Origin: Lingula anatina
Lineage: Eukaryota > Brachiopoda > Lingulata > Lingulida > Lingulidae
Length of the DNA stretch: 35,836 bases
NCBI RefSeq assembly: GCF_001039355.2
Contig: NW_019773603.1
Location: 437,350 to 473,185, forward strand
Direction of reading: 5' to 3'
The position numbers and the translations under genes were made by a program. Of the stretch, positions 1 to 11,293 are shown piece by piece; positions within the stretch are counted from its first letter, which is position 1; each line of letters opens with the position of its first letter. A model generated the notes under the pieces. That model did not search any database. It was not told the origin of the DNA and saw nothing but the letters and a program-made list of their open reading frames with translations.

Positions 1-204
1 TATATGCCGTCAACAATCGTTTAGCGACCCTATCATTATACACTCTCTCTATTGTATTTTCCACCGCATTAATCGCAGTGTAATCTTCAAATGGTCCACG
101 GGGTAAATGTACACATTCTTAATCCAAGTACGGTACATGATCTTAAACCATGAGTAAGGCCATTTCTGGTCTGACAGCCAATTAAGTTGTCTCCCCTTAC
201 ACAT

Positions 205-270
205 TCTCCTATTGTGAGCAGAGGTGTCCTCTATTGTGAGGGAAGGCATCCTCCATTGTGAGGAGAGGAA
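205..270. repeat. Three 22-bp tandem copies
   Basis: The core ATTGTGAG occurs at 211, 233 and 255, exactly 22 bases apart, each copy flanked by CCTC- and GAGG-like sequence. It is a short minisatellite of three imperfect units. No function is evident. Confidence 0.75.
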
Positions 271-630
271 ACTGCTTGACCATATAAGTAGTTATTAGAT
301 CATATTTTATCTTAAAAGCAGATTCAGTCCTTTTTAAGACCACTGCTGCAATGATTAAGACCGTGTAAGATCACTTGTGAACTTAAATTGCACTTTAAGA
401 CCAAATCCAGCCCACTAGTGTTAGTAGATGCCCTTGATCTGCAGAATCCAAGCGGTTCAATTGTATGTTTCCCTTTTAAAATGAAATTATCAAAAATCAA
501 TAATACCAACAACACGGAACTAAGGGAGCGTGCAGAGGGCGCCTCTAAAATAGGTGGAAGGGCAATGGGTGAGGGTGGGAGGGATAAAAGCACAGCCCTT
601 GTCAATATATACTGTGTCAATTTCCGAAGC
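271..630. other. Non-coding stretch, nothing recognised
   Basis: This stretch has short overlapping open frames on both strands with no recognisable motif, splice structure or RNA. It is AT-rich spacer between the 22-bp minisatellite and the GAATGC-rich element. Confidence 0.5.
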
Positions 631-1324
631 TAATACCCCCGTCACACTAGAGGCGGAATGAACAAGAATGCCGTCGGAAACACAACTCTTTGCACGTTCC
701 TGGATATTTGAAGAGCATTCTAAAAGTTCCGGGTGCATTCAAAATATTTTTGCCCATTCTTGTGGCCGGCCCGAATATTTTGCTCATGTTAAAAAAATCG
801 ACGTGCATTCCAAGTGGAAAATGCATTTGAGAGGCATTTGAATAGTATTCTAACTGCACTATGACTGCATTCAACATACTATCATGGCATTCCGACAGAT
901 TCGAAACATTCTGATCACGTTCGAGGGAGAACCGAAATGGCAAGACACTTCAAATCCTGCTAGAATGAGCCGAGCCAGAATGCAACTCGAATGCACCTCG
1001 ATCCTATTTCAGCCAGCAATCGAACTGCAATCGTACGCCATTCAAAGTGTATTCTATATATTCTGATTACATTCTGACAGCATTATTGATATTCTTAATT
1101 TTCCCCTTGCATTCGAGCTGCATTTGAGAGCCAATACAGCCGAAATGTGCACGAATCATTCCAGGCTGATTCAAGCGCATTCTATATATTCCAACGGCAT
1201 GCTTACAATAATTTAGGTCAATTTGAAATGTCTTCCCGAATGTAGTACGAATTTTCAAATTTAGTCATTCTGCTTGGTTCTGTTTGATTCTTGCTGATTC
1301 CGAATAAGTGTGATGGGGGCTTTA
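631..1324. mobile_element. Non-autonomous DNA transposon filled with GAATGC/GCATTC motifs
   Basis: The ends form an imperfect terminal inverted repeat. The left end reads CCCCCGTCACACT (636-648) and the right end, reverse-complemented, reads CCCCCATCACACT. The similarity continues inward through a shared CGGAAT..CAAGAAT stretch, giving about 38 bp. A TA dinucleotide lies just outside each end (631-632 and 1323-1324), compatible with a TA target duplication. The interior contains many GCATTC or GAATGC hexamers and one-base variants on both strands, roughly every 20 bp, and no credible protein. Length is about 0.69 kb. The superfamily is not determined: a TA duplication would fit Tc1/mariner-type elements, but the C-rich end is not diagnostic. 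Confidence 0.7.
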
Positions 1325-1591
1325 GTTACAAAACCAAAGTCCCCAGTGATGTCTTATGCACTTTATCCAAGCAGATTAACTCTATCAATAAACTGCAAAA
1401 AAAAGCAAATCATACGTTTTATGGGCCTTAGCTCTATATTTCAAACCTCTCACCTTTTACAAGCTTAAGCTATTCATACAGTAAAGTCAGTCATTGTTTC
1501 ATTTGTTCTTTTGAGAATCATTTTACAATGTATATTCTAACGGTTTTATTACGTGATTTTAATATGTGAATTATTTGTGCGATTGTATGTA

Positions 1592-2989
1592 CACACACTG
1601 GACAAAAGAAGTGTCACCCCTACTGAGCCAATACTATGGGGGAGATAAATGACTGTGGAATGATATGCTCCTGGTATCATTTTATTAACATCAAATTTCA
1701 CAAAAAATCACAAAATGAGAACAAAATATACATTCTACCAAAATATGCAGTTTCAAGTCCAAAATTAGTACTTAGTGGCATAGCCACGTGACCTAATAAT
1801 AGGTGCCAGTCTACGAAGCAAGGTTTCATATAATTGTCTGATGCGTTCAGGGCTTATGCTGGCCCAAGCATGAAATACTGAATATAACAGAGTTTCTCTG
1901 CTGGTTAGACGGGCATTTGTAAAGAGTTTTGACATATCATTCCACACATTTTTTATTATGTTTGCATCCGGACTCTGGGCAGGCCACCTCACCCTGCGAA
2001 TGTCCTGTTGGTTAAACCAATCATCAACTGCTCTGGGCCTGTGACAAGGAGCATTGTCATCCTGGTGAACAGATGGATAATTCCTGTCACCAAACACGTA
2101 AGTAATAGATGGTAGCAAGCCTGACTCTAAAACATCGATATATTTCTAGTGATTCATGTTTCCATTAACCACTATCAATTTATGTAATATTCGCCCAAGC
2201 CATGGATGCTGATGCAGCCCCACAACATGATGAATATGCTGCTCCGGGTTCGAAAATTCAGTGCATGTGGTTCAAATGCTTTAGCAGCAGTTTGCCAGCA
2301 TAGTACCCGTCTGTCATCAGAGGTCAGACCAAAGCGACACTCATCAGAAAAGAATATATAGGACCAATTGTCATGAACTGTCCAGTTCCAGATCCTGTTG
2401 ACCCCAGTTTACTCTACATTGCCTGTTTTGTAACAATATAAGAGGTTTCAGTATTGCTACCCTGCTGTACACTCTCTGAGCATGTAACCGACGACTAGCA
2501 ATTTTCACAGACACATTCTTATGTGTGAAATTGTTCCACTGTGTTGTCAACTGACAAGCAGTGTCGAACTTTGACAACCTGGACATCAAAATCAGTCGTC
2601 GGTCTTCACGGCCAGTATTTTTTCTTGGACGACCCATCAGAGGCAATTTGTCTCTTAATCCAGTGTTTCTATACCGAGACCAGACCCTCTGCACGGTTCT
2701 GACTGAACAATTCAATTGTATCGATATTCTGACATTGCTTATATTCCGCCTCTTCAGGTTAATAACTTGCACCTATAACCGTTAGATAATTGCCTGTATC
2801 TTGCCATATTGGAGGAGGACAGGAATAACATTTGCTGTACATGTACAAGACCAACAATACAATTCCATGGTATAGCGGTTTTATACTCATTAGTCACATT
2901 ATAAGTAGACCGGGCATTATAAGTACCTAAGATCTGCCTACTTTTATTACTCTGAGTTAGGGGGTGACACTTCTTTTGTCCAGTGTGTG
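1592..2989 (-). mobile_element. Tc1/mariner-like transposon, copy 1, both ends present
   Basis: A 29-bp perfect terminal inverted repeat beginning CACACACTGGACAAAAG occupies 1592-1620 and, inverted, 2961-2989. A TA dinucleotide flanks each end (1590-1591 and 2990-2991), the usual target duplication of this superfamily. The 1398-bp interior encodes a broken DD34E-type transposase on the minus strand. A second copy at 4136-5326 is almost identical in sequence. The flanks of the two copies differ, so they are separate insertions and not one duplicated locus. Confidence 0.95.
1765..2772 (-). pseudogene. Tc1-like transposase pseudogene, copy 1
   Basis: The product would have cut and joined transposon ends. 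The N-terminal part (2371-2772) has a helix-turn-helix with SVRTVQRVWSRYR and the GRPRK hook typical of Tc1 DNA-binding regions. The middle frame carries the first catalytic Asp in FFSDECRF. The C-terminal part (1765-2118) has the second Asp in HQDDNAPCH, then SPDANIIKNVW. Lesions: a one-base frameshift near 2375-2385, another frame break near 2180-2195, and a TAG stop near 2145. The residue 35 positions after the second Asp, where DD34E enzymes have the catalytic Glu, is Lys (AAA instead of GAA). The protein cannot be functional as sequenced. Confidence 0.9.
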
Positions 2990-3091
2990 TATGTACTACA
3001 GTATATGTCTTTCACCCTAGTAATAATGAAGAGATGGTAATAAAATGTTAGTAAATATGGTAATATATACACATATAAAAGGTTAAAATGG

Positions 3092-3094
3092 AAA

Positions 3095-3133
<39 letters not shown>

Positions 3134-3138
3134 AAAAA
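3092..3138. repeat. (AAAT)n microsatellite
   Basis: About eleven AAAT units ending in a short A-run. A related but shorter AAAT tract at 6251-6266 precedes the homologous sequence at 6268-6530, so the tract sits at the same junction in both duplicated units. Confidence 0.95.
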
Positions 3139-3430
3139 GCCTTATGACCTTTGTATCTGAAGCCATCATAAACAACTAGCACACAGCTTTAAGTATACAG
3201 CCTCGGTAGCAAATGAATTAATCTAGAAGTATATTTGATAGTGCTGCGTGATAAATAAGCTGGTTGCCAATCACTGTTATATAAAAACATATATTTTATC
3301 GCTTGGTACTTATTCGCAAGTTGCCGTGGGTCCATTAGCCATCCAAGAAGACAGATAGCGTAAAGACAATCTACAGAAGAATACACAGTTATTCAAGTTA
3401 TCCAAGTACAGCAAGATTCTTCTTGGTAAG
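3139..3430. repeat. Diverged direct repeat, first copy
   Basis: It matches 6268-6530 by eye. Both contain CTTATTCGCAAGTTGCC, then GGGTCCATTAGCCA and AAGAAGACA, and end in a CAAGTT-rich stretch and a TTCTTGGT junction. Both follow an AAAT tract. No protein is shared, because the reading frames are disrupted by indels. It appears to be part of the old block multiplication in this region. Confidence 0.8.
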
Positions 3431-4135
3431 TGTGGAATTTTTTAATTTTGCCGCATGCAATAGCAAATCGATGCCTAACTCTGCTCAGCTTTCTGTATTG
3501 CTATAGAAACTATAAAGATAATGGTTTCGCAATTCTTTCATCCAGATCGGGCCCAATGAGGTAAACACTTGTCTTACTGGGCTTACTTTGTATTTCTGGG
3601 TGTGACTTTAGAAAGATTTAACCTAGTCTGTGCTACACGAAGTGGTACTGTCGTTTTAAGTGACAACTGATGAGCACCTTAAAATAGGGGAATAGCTTTG
3701 GGCTCGTCCAGCTACATTCACTATGTACCCTGTGCTATATTTCTGAACATTTGCCTGCAGAACAGAGAAATATAAAGGTAGTTGGAGATGGTAGCTTTTG
3801 ATGAAAAGAGATAAATAGAGCTACATATGTACATTTTGCTCGAATGAAATGATAATTTGCAAAGTGTAGGTTATCTGTGAATTCGGCTAAATTAATTTGT
3901 GAATACAAAATTAAAGTTTTGGACTGGAGGAGAATTAAACCATTATTTCATTTAATGCATTTCCTATACTTTAGTTCAATGTACATTAGTTATATGGAGC
4001 GTGCTTAAAGCTAAAACTAAGAACCTGTAGTTTGTGTATGTGTACTGCGTAATTTTGTGATGATTAATTAAAAAAAAATTAAGTGAGAAATGTATACATA
4101 GTAGCTTCAGCGCAAGTATTCATGATGATATTGTA
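3431..4135. other. Non-coding part of copy A
   Basis: This stretch is homologous to 13440-14400. Landmarks shared by both are TGTCGTTTTAAGTGACAACT and the adjacent GAGCACCTTAA, then GATAATT.GCAAAGTGT and TAGTTTGTGTA. I see no gene in either copy, and the open frames are short and not conserved between copies. Copy B has a CA/TA microsatellite here that copy A lacks. Confidence 0.6.
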
Positions 4136-5326
4136 CACACACTGGACAAAAGAAGTGTCACCCCTACTGAGCCAATACTATGGGGGAGATAAATGACTGT
4201 GGAATGATATGTTCCTGGTATCATTTTATTAACATCAAATTTCACAAAAAATCACAAAATGAGAACAAAATATACATTCTACCAAAATATGCCGTTTCAA
4301 GTCCAAAATTAGTACTTAGTGGCATAGCCACGTGACCTAATAATAGGTGCCAGTCTACGAAGCAAGGTTTCATATAATTGTCTGATGCGTTCAGGGCTTA
4401 TGCTGGCCCAAGCATGAAATACTGAATATAACAGAGTTTCTCTGCTGGTTAGACGGGCATTTGTAAAAAGTTTTGACATATCATTCCACACATTTTTTAT
4501 TATGTTTGCATCCGGACTCTGGGCAGGCCACATCACCCTGCGAATGTCCTGTTGGTTAAACCAATCATCAACTGCTCTGGGCCTGTGACAAGGAGCATTG
4601 TCATCCTGGTGAACAAATGGATAATTCCTGTCACCAAACACGTTAGTAATAGATGGTAGCAATCCTGACTCTAAAACATCGATATATTTCTAGTGAATCA
4701 TGTTTCCATTAACCAATTAATCAATTCGCCATTAATCAATTCGCCCAAGCCATGGATGCTGATGCAGCCCCACACCATGATGAATATGCTGCTCCGGGTT
4801 CGAAAATTCAGTGCATGTGGTTCAAATGCTTTAGCAGCAGTTTGCCAGCATAGTACCCGTCTGTCATCAGAGGTCAGACCAAAGCGACACTCATCAGAAA
4901 AAAATATATAGGACCAATTGTCATGAACTGTCCAGTTCCAGATCCTGTTGACCCCAGTTTACTCTACATTGCCTGTTTTGTAACAATATAAGAGGTTTCA
5001 GTATTGCTACCCTGCTGTACACTCTCTGAGCATGTAACCGACGACTAGCAATTTTCACAGAGACATTCTTATGTGTGAAATTGTTCCACTGTGTTGTCAA
5101 CTGACAAGCAGTGTCGAACTTTGACAACCTGGACATCAAAATCAGTCGTCGGTCTTCACGGCCAGTATTTTTTCTTGGACGACCCATCAGAGGCAATTTG
5201 TCTCTTAATCCAGTGTTTCTATACCGAGACCAGACCCTCTGCACGGTTCTGACTGAACAATTCAATTGTATCGATATTCTGACATTGCTTATATTCCGCC
5301 TTTGTATAGCGGTTTTATACTCATTA
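4136..5326 (-). mobile_element. Tc1/mariner-like transposon, copy 2, right end lost
   Basis: It starts with the same terminal repeat as copy 1, next to a TA (4134-4135), and stays nearly identical to copy 1 until about 5300. There about 120 bp corresponding to 2751-2870 are missing, a short match resumes (to about 5326), and the element stops without its right terminal repeat. A 15-bp unit is tandemly duplicated at about 4721-4750, where copy 1 has a different small rearrangement. It is a truncated sibling of copy 1 and cannot move by itself. Confidence 0.92.
4309..5300 (-). pseudogene. Tc1-like transposase pseudogene, copy 2
   Basis: It shows the same arrangement as copy 1: helix-turn-helix part (about 4921-5300), FFSDE middle part, and DDN plus SPDANIIKNVW part (4309-4662). 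It shares with copy 1 the frameshift after the WGQQDL segment, the TAG stop before KYID, and the Lys in place of the catalytic Glu. A few missense differences exist (for example RRVMWP here and RRVRWP in copy 1). Both copies must therefore descend from an already defective source. The open frame runs past the element's internal deletion into flanking DNA, so its first residues are not transposase. Confidence 0.9.
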
Positions 5327-6250
5327 CTCGAAAATTCTGCCGTGTCCCAGGCACCTAGCATTGTACTTAACAGAGTTTGATTTAAAAGGCAGCACGTTTA
5401 TTTCTCTTTACCACCGTTAAATAAAATACTTTCATATATATATTTTTTACAATGCATTTGGTTTTCTTTACCTGAGCGCCATTATGTGAATATGACACTA
5501 AATTATAAGCTGTCAATTTTTTACTTGACTTTTGTTTCTTCGATTGTCTTGGTTTGTTTTCTTACTAGCAGAATCTAAAAAGGTCCAGCAGTGCACGTAA
5601 CTGTAATAAAAGTTGGGTAACATAAAGAGCCGGTACATCAGCCAGGACACACAATAATAAAACCCTTCTATTGGAGTATTATTTCAGCTCTTATGGTAAA
5701 TGGTGACAATTGCATTTAAGATATGATGGCAAGCTGCAGTAAGCCCCCCACCCCTATACGCGATGTCTGTCATTTGCTATATGTGTGTGTTGAAAATGGA
5801 TACGCAATGATTTCCGAACATAAGGGGAAATGGCGTTGATGACAGAGCATAGTGAATTTAATATAAAGCGTCTTTTTTTAATAGGTTTTACAACCAAATG
5901 TTGATTTGCCCTCAGATTGTTTTGGGTACCACCGGACCAATCTTATTTACTTGGCAAAGCATTTTTTTTTTCATTATCACTGTTAAATTTATTTCGTTGA
6001 TATATAACTGTTACTATCAATATTTTTTGTAATATTTATTAAATTAAATGTCATGTGTTTTTTAAGCTGAACGTAATTTGGGTTTAAAGGATGGTTTCAT
6101 CCTGTTTGGGAAATAATAACATTAGATTGCACGCTGCAGTAACCCTGAAAAAACAGATGGAAACATCATTTTGCCTTAATTGCCTTGACCTGCGTGAGTG
6201 GGTTTGCTAGGGTTTCCCGCGATTGTATGTATCTAGTATGTAATAGATAA
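5327..6250. other. Non-coding part of copy A with two members of a dispersed repeat
   Basis: 5362-5845 matches 15684-16170, with the shared landmarks ACAATGCATTTGGTTT, AAGCTGTCAATTTT-like sequence and CATCAGCC(A/G)GGACACACA. Two members of a dispersed ~110-bp family lie at about 5668-5790 and 6085-6150, recognisable by a GATGGCAAGCTGCAGTAAG or AGATTGCACGCTGCAGTAA core. No gene is supported. Confidence 0.6.
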
Positions 6251-6267
6251 TTAAATAAATAAATAAA

Positions 6268-6530
6268 CCTTTGTGCCTAGAGTCTTCATAACTATCTACC
6301 ATACAATCTTGGGTCGGAGGAATATAAAACAATCTGAAATTACTATCTTTGCCAAGTCACGTTATAATAAACTGGCAGTGAACCAATGTTATTTATACAT
6401 ATGTTTTATCGCTGCTCACTTATTCGCAAGTTGCCTTGGGTCCATTAGCCACTCAAGAAGACAATCTTTAGAAGAATACTCAGTTACTCAAGTTACTCAA
6501 GTAGAGCAAGATATTACTTCTTGGTGACAC
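6268..6530. repeat. Diverged direct repeat, second copy (start of unit C)
   Basis: This is the partner of 3139-3430, sharing TTATTCGCAAGTTGCC and GGGTCCATTAGCCA with flanking AAAT tract and downstream CTATAAA-rich sequence. It seems to begin a third, partial unit of the multiplied block, which continues with related pieces to about 9100. Confidence 0.75.
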
Positions 6531-7472
6531 GCACTATCAAATATATACTCTGCACTCTTTTCTATATTTCTAAAGACGCTATAAATATAGGCCGGTATTC
6601 CAAAAATAAGGTTGCTAAGAGGTTGCCAGAAGGTTGCAAGCGCAGTGTGACCCAGGCTTAAAGGAGCTCCTCATTGGTTAAAGTAGGCCTTTGTGACACC
6701 CTCCTCCTTATAAACGACTTAGTTATGTTGGATAATTTGGGTCAACTGGTCAACTTCAATCATGCAACAGTACATATGGACATTTAAAGGACATTTAAAT
6801 GACTCCTTAACCGAAAATCAAGGAAATCTTTAAGCAAAGGCAGATTCTAGAAATGACCAATTCCTTTGATAAGGATGATTGATAAGTGATTCCTTTCAAA
6901 TGAAATAAAGAAAGGTCTTGGAATACAAATTTCGTATAAGGTCGATTTTAAGTCTCCCTTTACCCTCAAGTGATCGAGTTGGGTCATTTACGACCCCAGC
7001 CATATGATTTAATATGCCATCTCTTTATTTTTTATTCGAATTTTCTTTCCTTGCATGATTTTGTCAGTTTACTAATCCTACACACGACAAACAATGGAGA
7101 ACCGTCTAATCCCTTCAAAATTCGAACGCAAAAACACAATAGTTTAGGCGTAATAACACACAATACCTTAGGCGAGTGAACCCCATGACGCCTTTTTCTG
7201 TGGTCCAGCGCGAGCGCGACAATCCGCTGTAACTAGGTGTAATTAACAGCAGGATACATCAGCCAGAAGGTACCCATTGTTTGTTGCGGCGATAGGATTA
7301 TAGCTTTAAGAGGCTTGTGTAAAAATAGATTATTGTTTAGAAATAATAAAGAAACATTATTAAAACAATTTATTCACATAACAAGCTGACGTGTTGCCTC
7401 AACTACTACATTAAGTCACATTTTATATAAAATAGTAGAGGGAATCCGTAACAGGATAAATAATAGAAAGTC
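6531..7472. other. Non-coding stretch
   Basis: I see no supported gene. Near-repeats AGGTTGC / AGAGGTTGCC / AAGGTTGCAAG lie at 6609-6640. An imperfect dyad GGGTCATTTACGACCC is at 6981-6996, and related dyads occur at 12592 and 13368. The small open frame at 6970-7179 is not recognisable. Confidence 0.5.
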
Positions 7473-7476
7473 TTAA

Positions 7477-7535
<59 letters not shown>

Positions 7536-7538
7536 ATA
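7473..7538. repeat. (AAAT)n microsatellite
   Basis: About 16 AAAT units, followed to about 7700 by degenerate AT-rich sequence containing many AAATAA variants. This suggests a decayed continuation of the tract. Confidence 0.95.
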
Positions 7539-8469
7539 TTCAATAGATAAATAAATTATTTAAATAATTAAGTAAATAATTAGATGACATTAAGAATCAA
7601 ATAAGATAAAAATTAGATATAAATCATCAAATAAAAGATAAATCATTTGAAATAATTTAATAAATAAATTATAAATTTTATAATTAAATGAATAAATCGC
7701 TGTGAAGAAATAATCATTGTCGCAGCTAACACGGTGAGTGTCTACCCATCATCAGGGCCACAGATAGCTTTTCACTAGTTACCAGTATAGACAGTTATGT
7801 ATCTGGTTATTTGGTGGGACTTTTTTGCACGCGCTATAGGGGAACGTGCACATAAACTACCTTTAAGATGATAGTGACTGTCCTATCATTTGAAAGCCAA
7901 CAAATTTCTTTCATTCCACATTTGTAATTACATTACATTTGTAATTTTATAACCGGTAGTGTGTTTCCTTCGCTGTTCTGTAACAGTTATAAAGGAAAGT
8001 TAGATTTTGCTTGTATGAAACACACTTTTTATTTTGATAAAAATCGATTGCGCATGGAGCATAATAATATTAGGCTTTCGATGATGATTATGCATGAAAC
8101 GTCAAGTCCTTTTCTTTTTTATAATAGTGCTGGGCACCCAGGTGTTGAATCTTTTACTCGACGTGCATCTCCTACTATTGTATAGGCATGATTTCAGATT
8201 GTTCTGGAGCGATGACGATTGCGTTCAAAATGGGTTGTTTGCAGCATAAGGCCCTTATGCTTTGTGATATATGTGAATAAACCTAGCTTACTAAATAACG
8301 ATTACCAAAGTACGTAAAGCAGGGCCTTAGGTTTAACAGTCTAAGATTTATTCAGTATGGGCAGTTAACTGGGACCAGTCTTGTTTCATTAACTTTGCGA
8401 ATGAAACAGTCTCCGTCGTCAACGTAAATTTCCAATATGATCTTACATCACTTATCTGATTTAACAATG
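7539..8469. other. AT-rich, non-coding
   Basis: After the degenerate AAAT tail there is no recognisable gene. A partial member of the dispersed ~110-bp family begins at about 8175 with TTGTATAGGCATGATTT. The frame at 7961-8185 ends in that repeat and is not convincing. Confidence 0.5.
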
Positions 8470-8660
8470 TTATTGTATAGGTTTGGTTTATGGTTGTTTG
8501 AGAAAAGATAATGATCGCGTTTAACAATAGATTGCAGGCTATAGTAAACCCCCTCCTCTTTGAGCGATGTCTAATACTGTTAATTCACCGTACTTTCATA
8601 AACATGTAGTGTGACCACACTGTCAGACATCCCCCTTGTTGCACGTTGCAAGTGATTTGT
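8470..8660. repeat. Member of dispersed ~110-190 bp family (pair, first)
   Basis: It contains TTGTATAGGTTTGGTTTATG, GAGAAAAGATAATGATCGCG, AATAGATTGCAGGCTATAG, a C-rich run, a GATGTCTAATACTGTTAAT segment and a TTGCACGTTG end. The copy at 8921-9100 has the same landmarks in the same order about 455 bp away. No coding frame is conserved. Confidence 0.8.
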
Positions 8661-8920
8661 CTCATAACTATGATAAGGCGTTCTTTTTTCTCATTGTTGT
8701 TTAAGAACGGACCACTTTGTCAAGGCTAATTGCTTAGCTCTTTGCGCGTCATATGTAAACGCTAAGATATGAATGTGATAGTTGATTGTTTGTGCCTGGG
8801 TGCCGCACTTATGCTTTCTTACTAGAGCGATCTAGAACAAGCCGCCAGTTTACCATGTTTGTAACTGTAGCAAAATATGTTCGACTTGCAGTTTCTGCAC
8901 GACAGCCGGAGACACAGTAA

Positions 8921-9100
8921 TATTGTATAGGCATGGTTTAAGCTTGTTCGAGAGAAAATAACAGTCGTGTTTAACAATAGATAGTATGACCCCCGCCTTT
9001 TTAATTGATGTCTTACACTGTTAATATTGACCGTACTTTCATATATTATGTAATACACTGTCAGACTTTCCCCTGTTGCACGTTGGCGTTGGATTGTACT
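8921..9100. repeat. Member of dispersed ~110-190 bp family (pair, second)
   Basis: It has the same landmarks as 8470-8660: TTGTATAGGCATGGTTTAAG, GAGAAAATAACAGTCGTGTT, AATAGAT, a C-rich run, GATGTCTTACACTGTTAAT, and CACTGTCAGACTTTCCCC before TTGCACGTTGG. Further partial members are at about 5668, 6085, 8175 and 16005. Confidence 0.8.
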
Positions 9101-10583
9101 TGTGCCTCTGTCAATGCACCTCATTTAGTTTAAATAGTTTTTTACCGCATAAACCTGTGTGGTTTAGGGTTATTAGTTTAAGTAGTAGGAATAGGATGCT
9201 TGGACAAAAAGCTTCTAGTCAACTCGCTTAGACCTAGGGTGTGATGCTGCTATCATCCGAGGAAACACCTACACTGAATCCTCTACCTGAAGTTCCCCTA
9301 GCTGAAACAAAAACTGCCCCTTGAACCTGTCCATTTTTTAAAGCGTCAAATCATTTTTGATATCATTTAGCGTCTTTAAACGAAATCTTTCAAGTAGCAA
9401 AAACCGAACCGTGTGGTGATTATTTATTAAAGCGTAGGTTTATTCATCATGATCTATTTTGTAAACAATACTTGCCTATATTTTACTTGGATTGATCATC
9501 GTCACTGTTGGCTACTCGCCTATAATGCGTGCTGAACGACAGACAACTTAAAAATATTATCTGTGTAAATGACCACGTTAAGTTAAAATAGAACGATGTC
9601 GGTGATTTAATCCATCCAACATGTTGATATTTATTATTTTAAAACCAGTGTCAGGTTAACACCAAGTCAAAGCAAGCCTTGCAGACTGACTTTGTTTAAA
9701 TTGTTATAAAATAAGTAAAGCTAAGTAAAGCCTGTTTCTAGTTCTGACAAGCTATAAAACTGCATGAAGGATAACAAGTCTCTGTAGCCAATTAACTTTC
9801 ACATTGCCCTGTGCTTTAGAGTCCCATGTAATGCAACAAAATGAGTATGGCCTGAGAGAAATATGAATATGAGGACGTGTACGAAAGACGTTTCAAATAA
9901 TAAAAATCAAGAATTTAAACATGTTAGGTACATGCACATCACTTAATAAGTCATTTCACAAAAATCGCATCTAATTTGTCAGATTAACCTTCACTTTTAT
10001 CGATTTCAACGCCTTGTCTGATGTTTACATGTAGGTGAAGGAGGTATATTCCAATATTAATTGCGAAAAATATCAACAGCTACTCAAAATCGTTGCCTGC
10101 CTTTCACACTTTTACACAAACTCATAAAGGGTTAATAAAAGGATTCGCGTCGCGACATCTATCTCTATTCTTCGAACAATTAAGCAAAGGGCTGACCCGA
10201 AGTAAGCTTTCAAAACTAATTTCTCCTTGACTGTACAGGGGTATATTGTAATTACTCCACTTGGTCGCCTCCATTGTCTTGTAAAAGTGACTAAGAATGT
10301 GTTTTCACACGTGAGTTTACATAACTCCTTTGCCTTGTGTCTTTATCAAGGTTATAATCAGTTTGAATAGGTTGTCTTGCTTCACATAAAAAGGGAGTTG
10401 TTCTTCATACTGGTTGTTGCATAACTTTTGCTAACCTACTTTGTACAAATATGGTTTTAATAAAGCCAAAATTATGACACTAGTGAACATTGTGTATCAA
10501 ACGTTTTGATACGATTAAATAAATGTGCAAGAAGGATTACGGAATGAGTTACTATTTACCTCTGGCGCCAACTTCGAACTGCT

Positions 10584-10587
<4 letters not shown>

Positions 10588-10622
<35 letters not shown>
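10588..10622. repeat. Poly-A tract
   Basis: An uninterrupted run of about 35 A. It could be the tail of a retroposed element in plus orientation, but the 200 bases upstream contain no recognised SINE or LINE end. Confidence 0.95.
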
Positions 10623-10624
<2 letters not shown>

Positions 10625-11278
10625 GGCAGATCGTAAAAAAATACTTTATTGTAGAGTTTTTATGACATATGATTTACATATTAAATAGTGAGACATTTCT
10701 CGGCTTGAACGAATCACCCGACGATTACTATGCCCCCACACGCGTCCCTCCCCCCCCAAAAAAATGCTCTTTTGATTTCAAAATGAATTTGTTTTCAAAA
10801 GGAAGTCCAATACCCCTTTCACGACTCAGTCATTGTACAGCAAGTTGTAATCGATATTTAAAAAAGTTAATTTTTGTACTCCGCATTTCAGTGTTTATTG
10901 TGGAGCTTTAATCGGGGACACTGCCTGTTGAGGTTACAATTACGTCGCTAGGTTACTGGATTATGTCTAAGTACAGGTAAAGCTTTGTAAAGTCTCTATT
11001 GTCACTCATCTTAGTTATTGAATTTTGTCTTGAATGAAAAAATACTCTCAAATTATCGTTTTGTGCTTAAACCTTTCATAACTTGGACCGAGGTTTGATA
11101 TACACTGTACTGTAGCTACTATGCCATTCCTCAAGTTGGGTCTGCTGGGGGAGGGGGGCATTTAAATGATAAACTAGGAAGTCCACCTGGAAAGCAGCAG
11201 CGGTTTACATGATCGCTATCTCTGTTCCTTTTTCTTTGACAGCATCATAGAAAATGTTAAGGGAGAAAGTCACACATA

Positions 11279-11293
11279 CCCCCCCCCCCCCCC
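11279..11293. repeat. Poly-C tract
   Basis: Fifteen consecutive C. The window also contains G-rich 11707-11721 and a C-run at 33523-33533. Such tracts are prone to length errors in assemblies. Confidence 0.95.

Larger units (their letters stand above)
1..6010. repeat. Diverged segmental duplication, copy A
   Basis: Blocks of this stretch recur in the same order about 10 kb downstream. By eye, 1-128 matches 12438-12565, 3536-4134 matches 13440-14400, 5362-5845 matches 15684-16170, and 5885-6005 matches 16405-16560. Identity is moderate (roughly 65-80 percent with many indels), so the duplication is old. Three mobile elements (631-1324, 1592-2989, 4136-5326) are present here and absent from copy B, so they came later. 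I see no supported coding region in the shared sequence. The block boundaries are approximate because no alignment was run. Confidence 0.7.

Noticed and set aside
884-1258. Short frames on both strands within the GAATGC-rich element
   Set aside because: They arise from the repeated hexamers and have no protein motif.
6591-6926. Possible transposon with GTATTCCAA ends
   Set aside because: Only about 9 bases match in inverted orientation and no target duplication was found.
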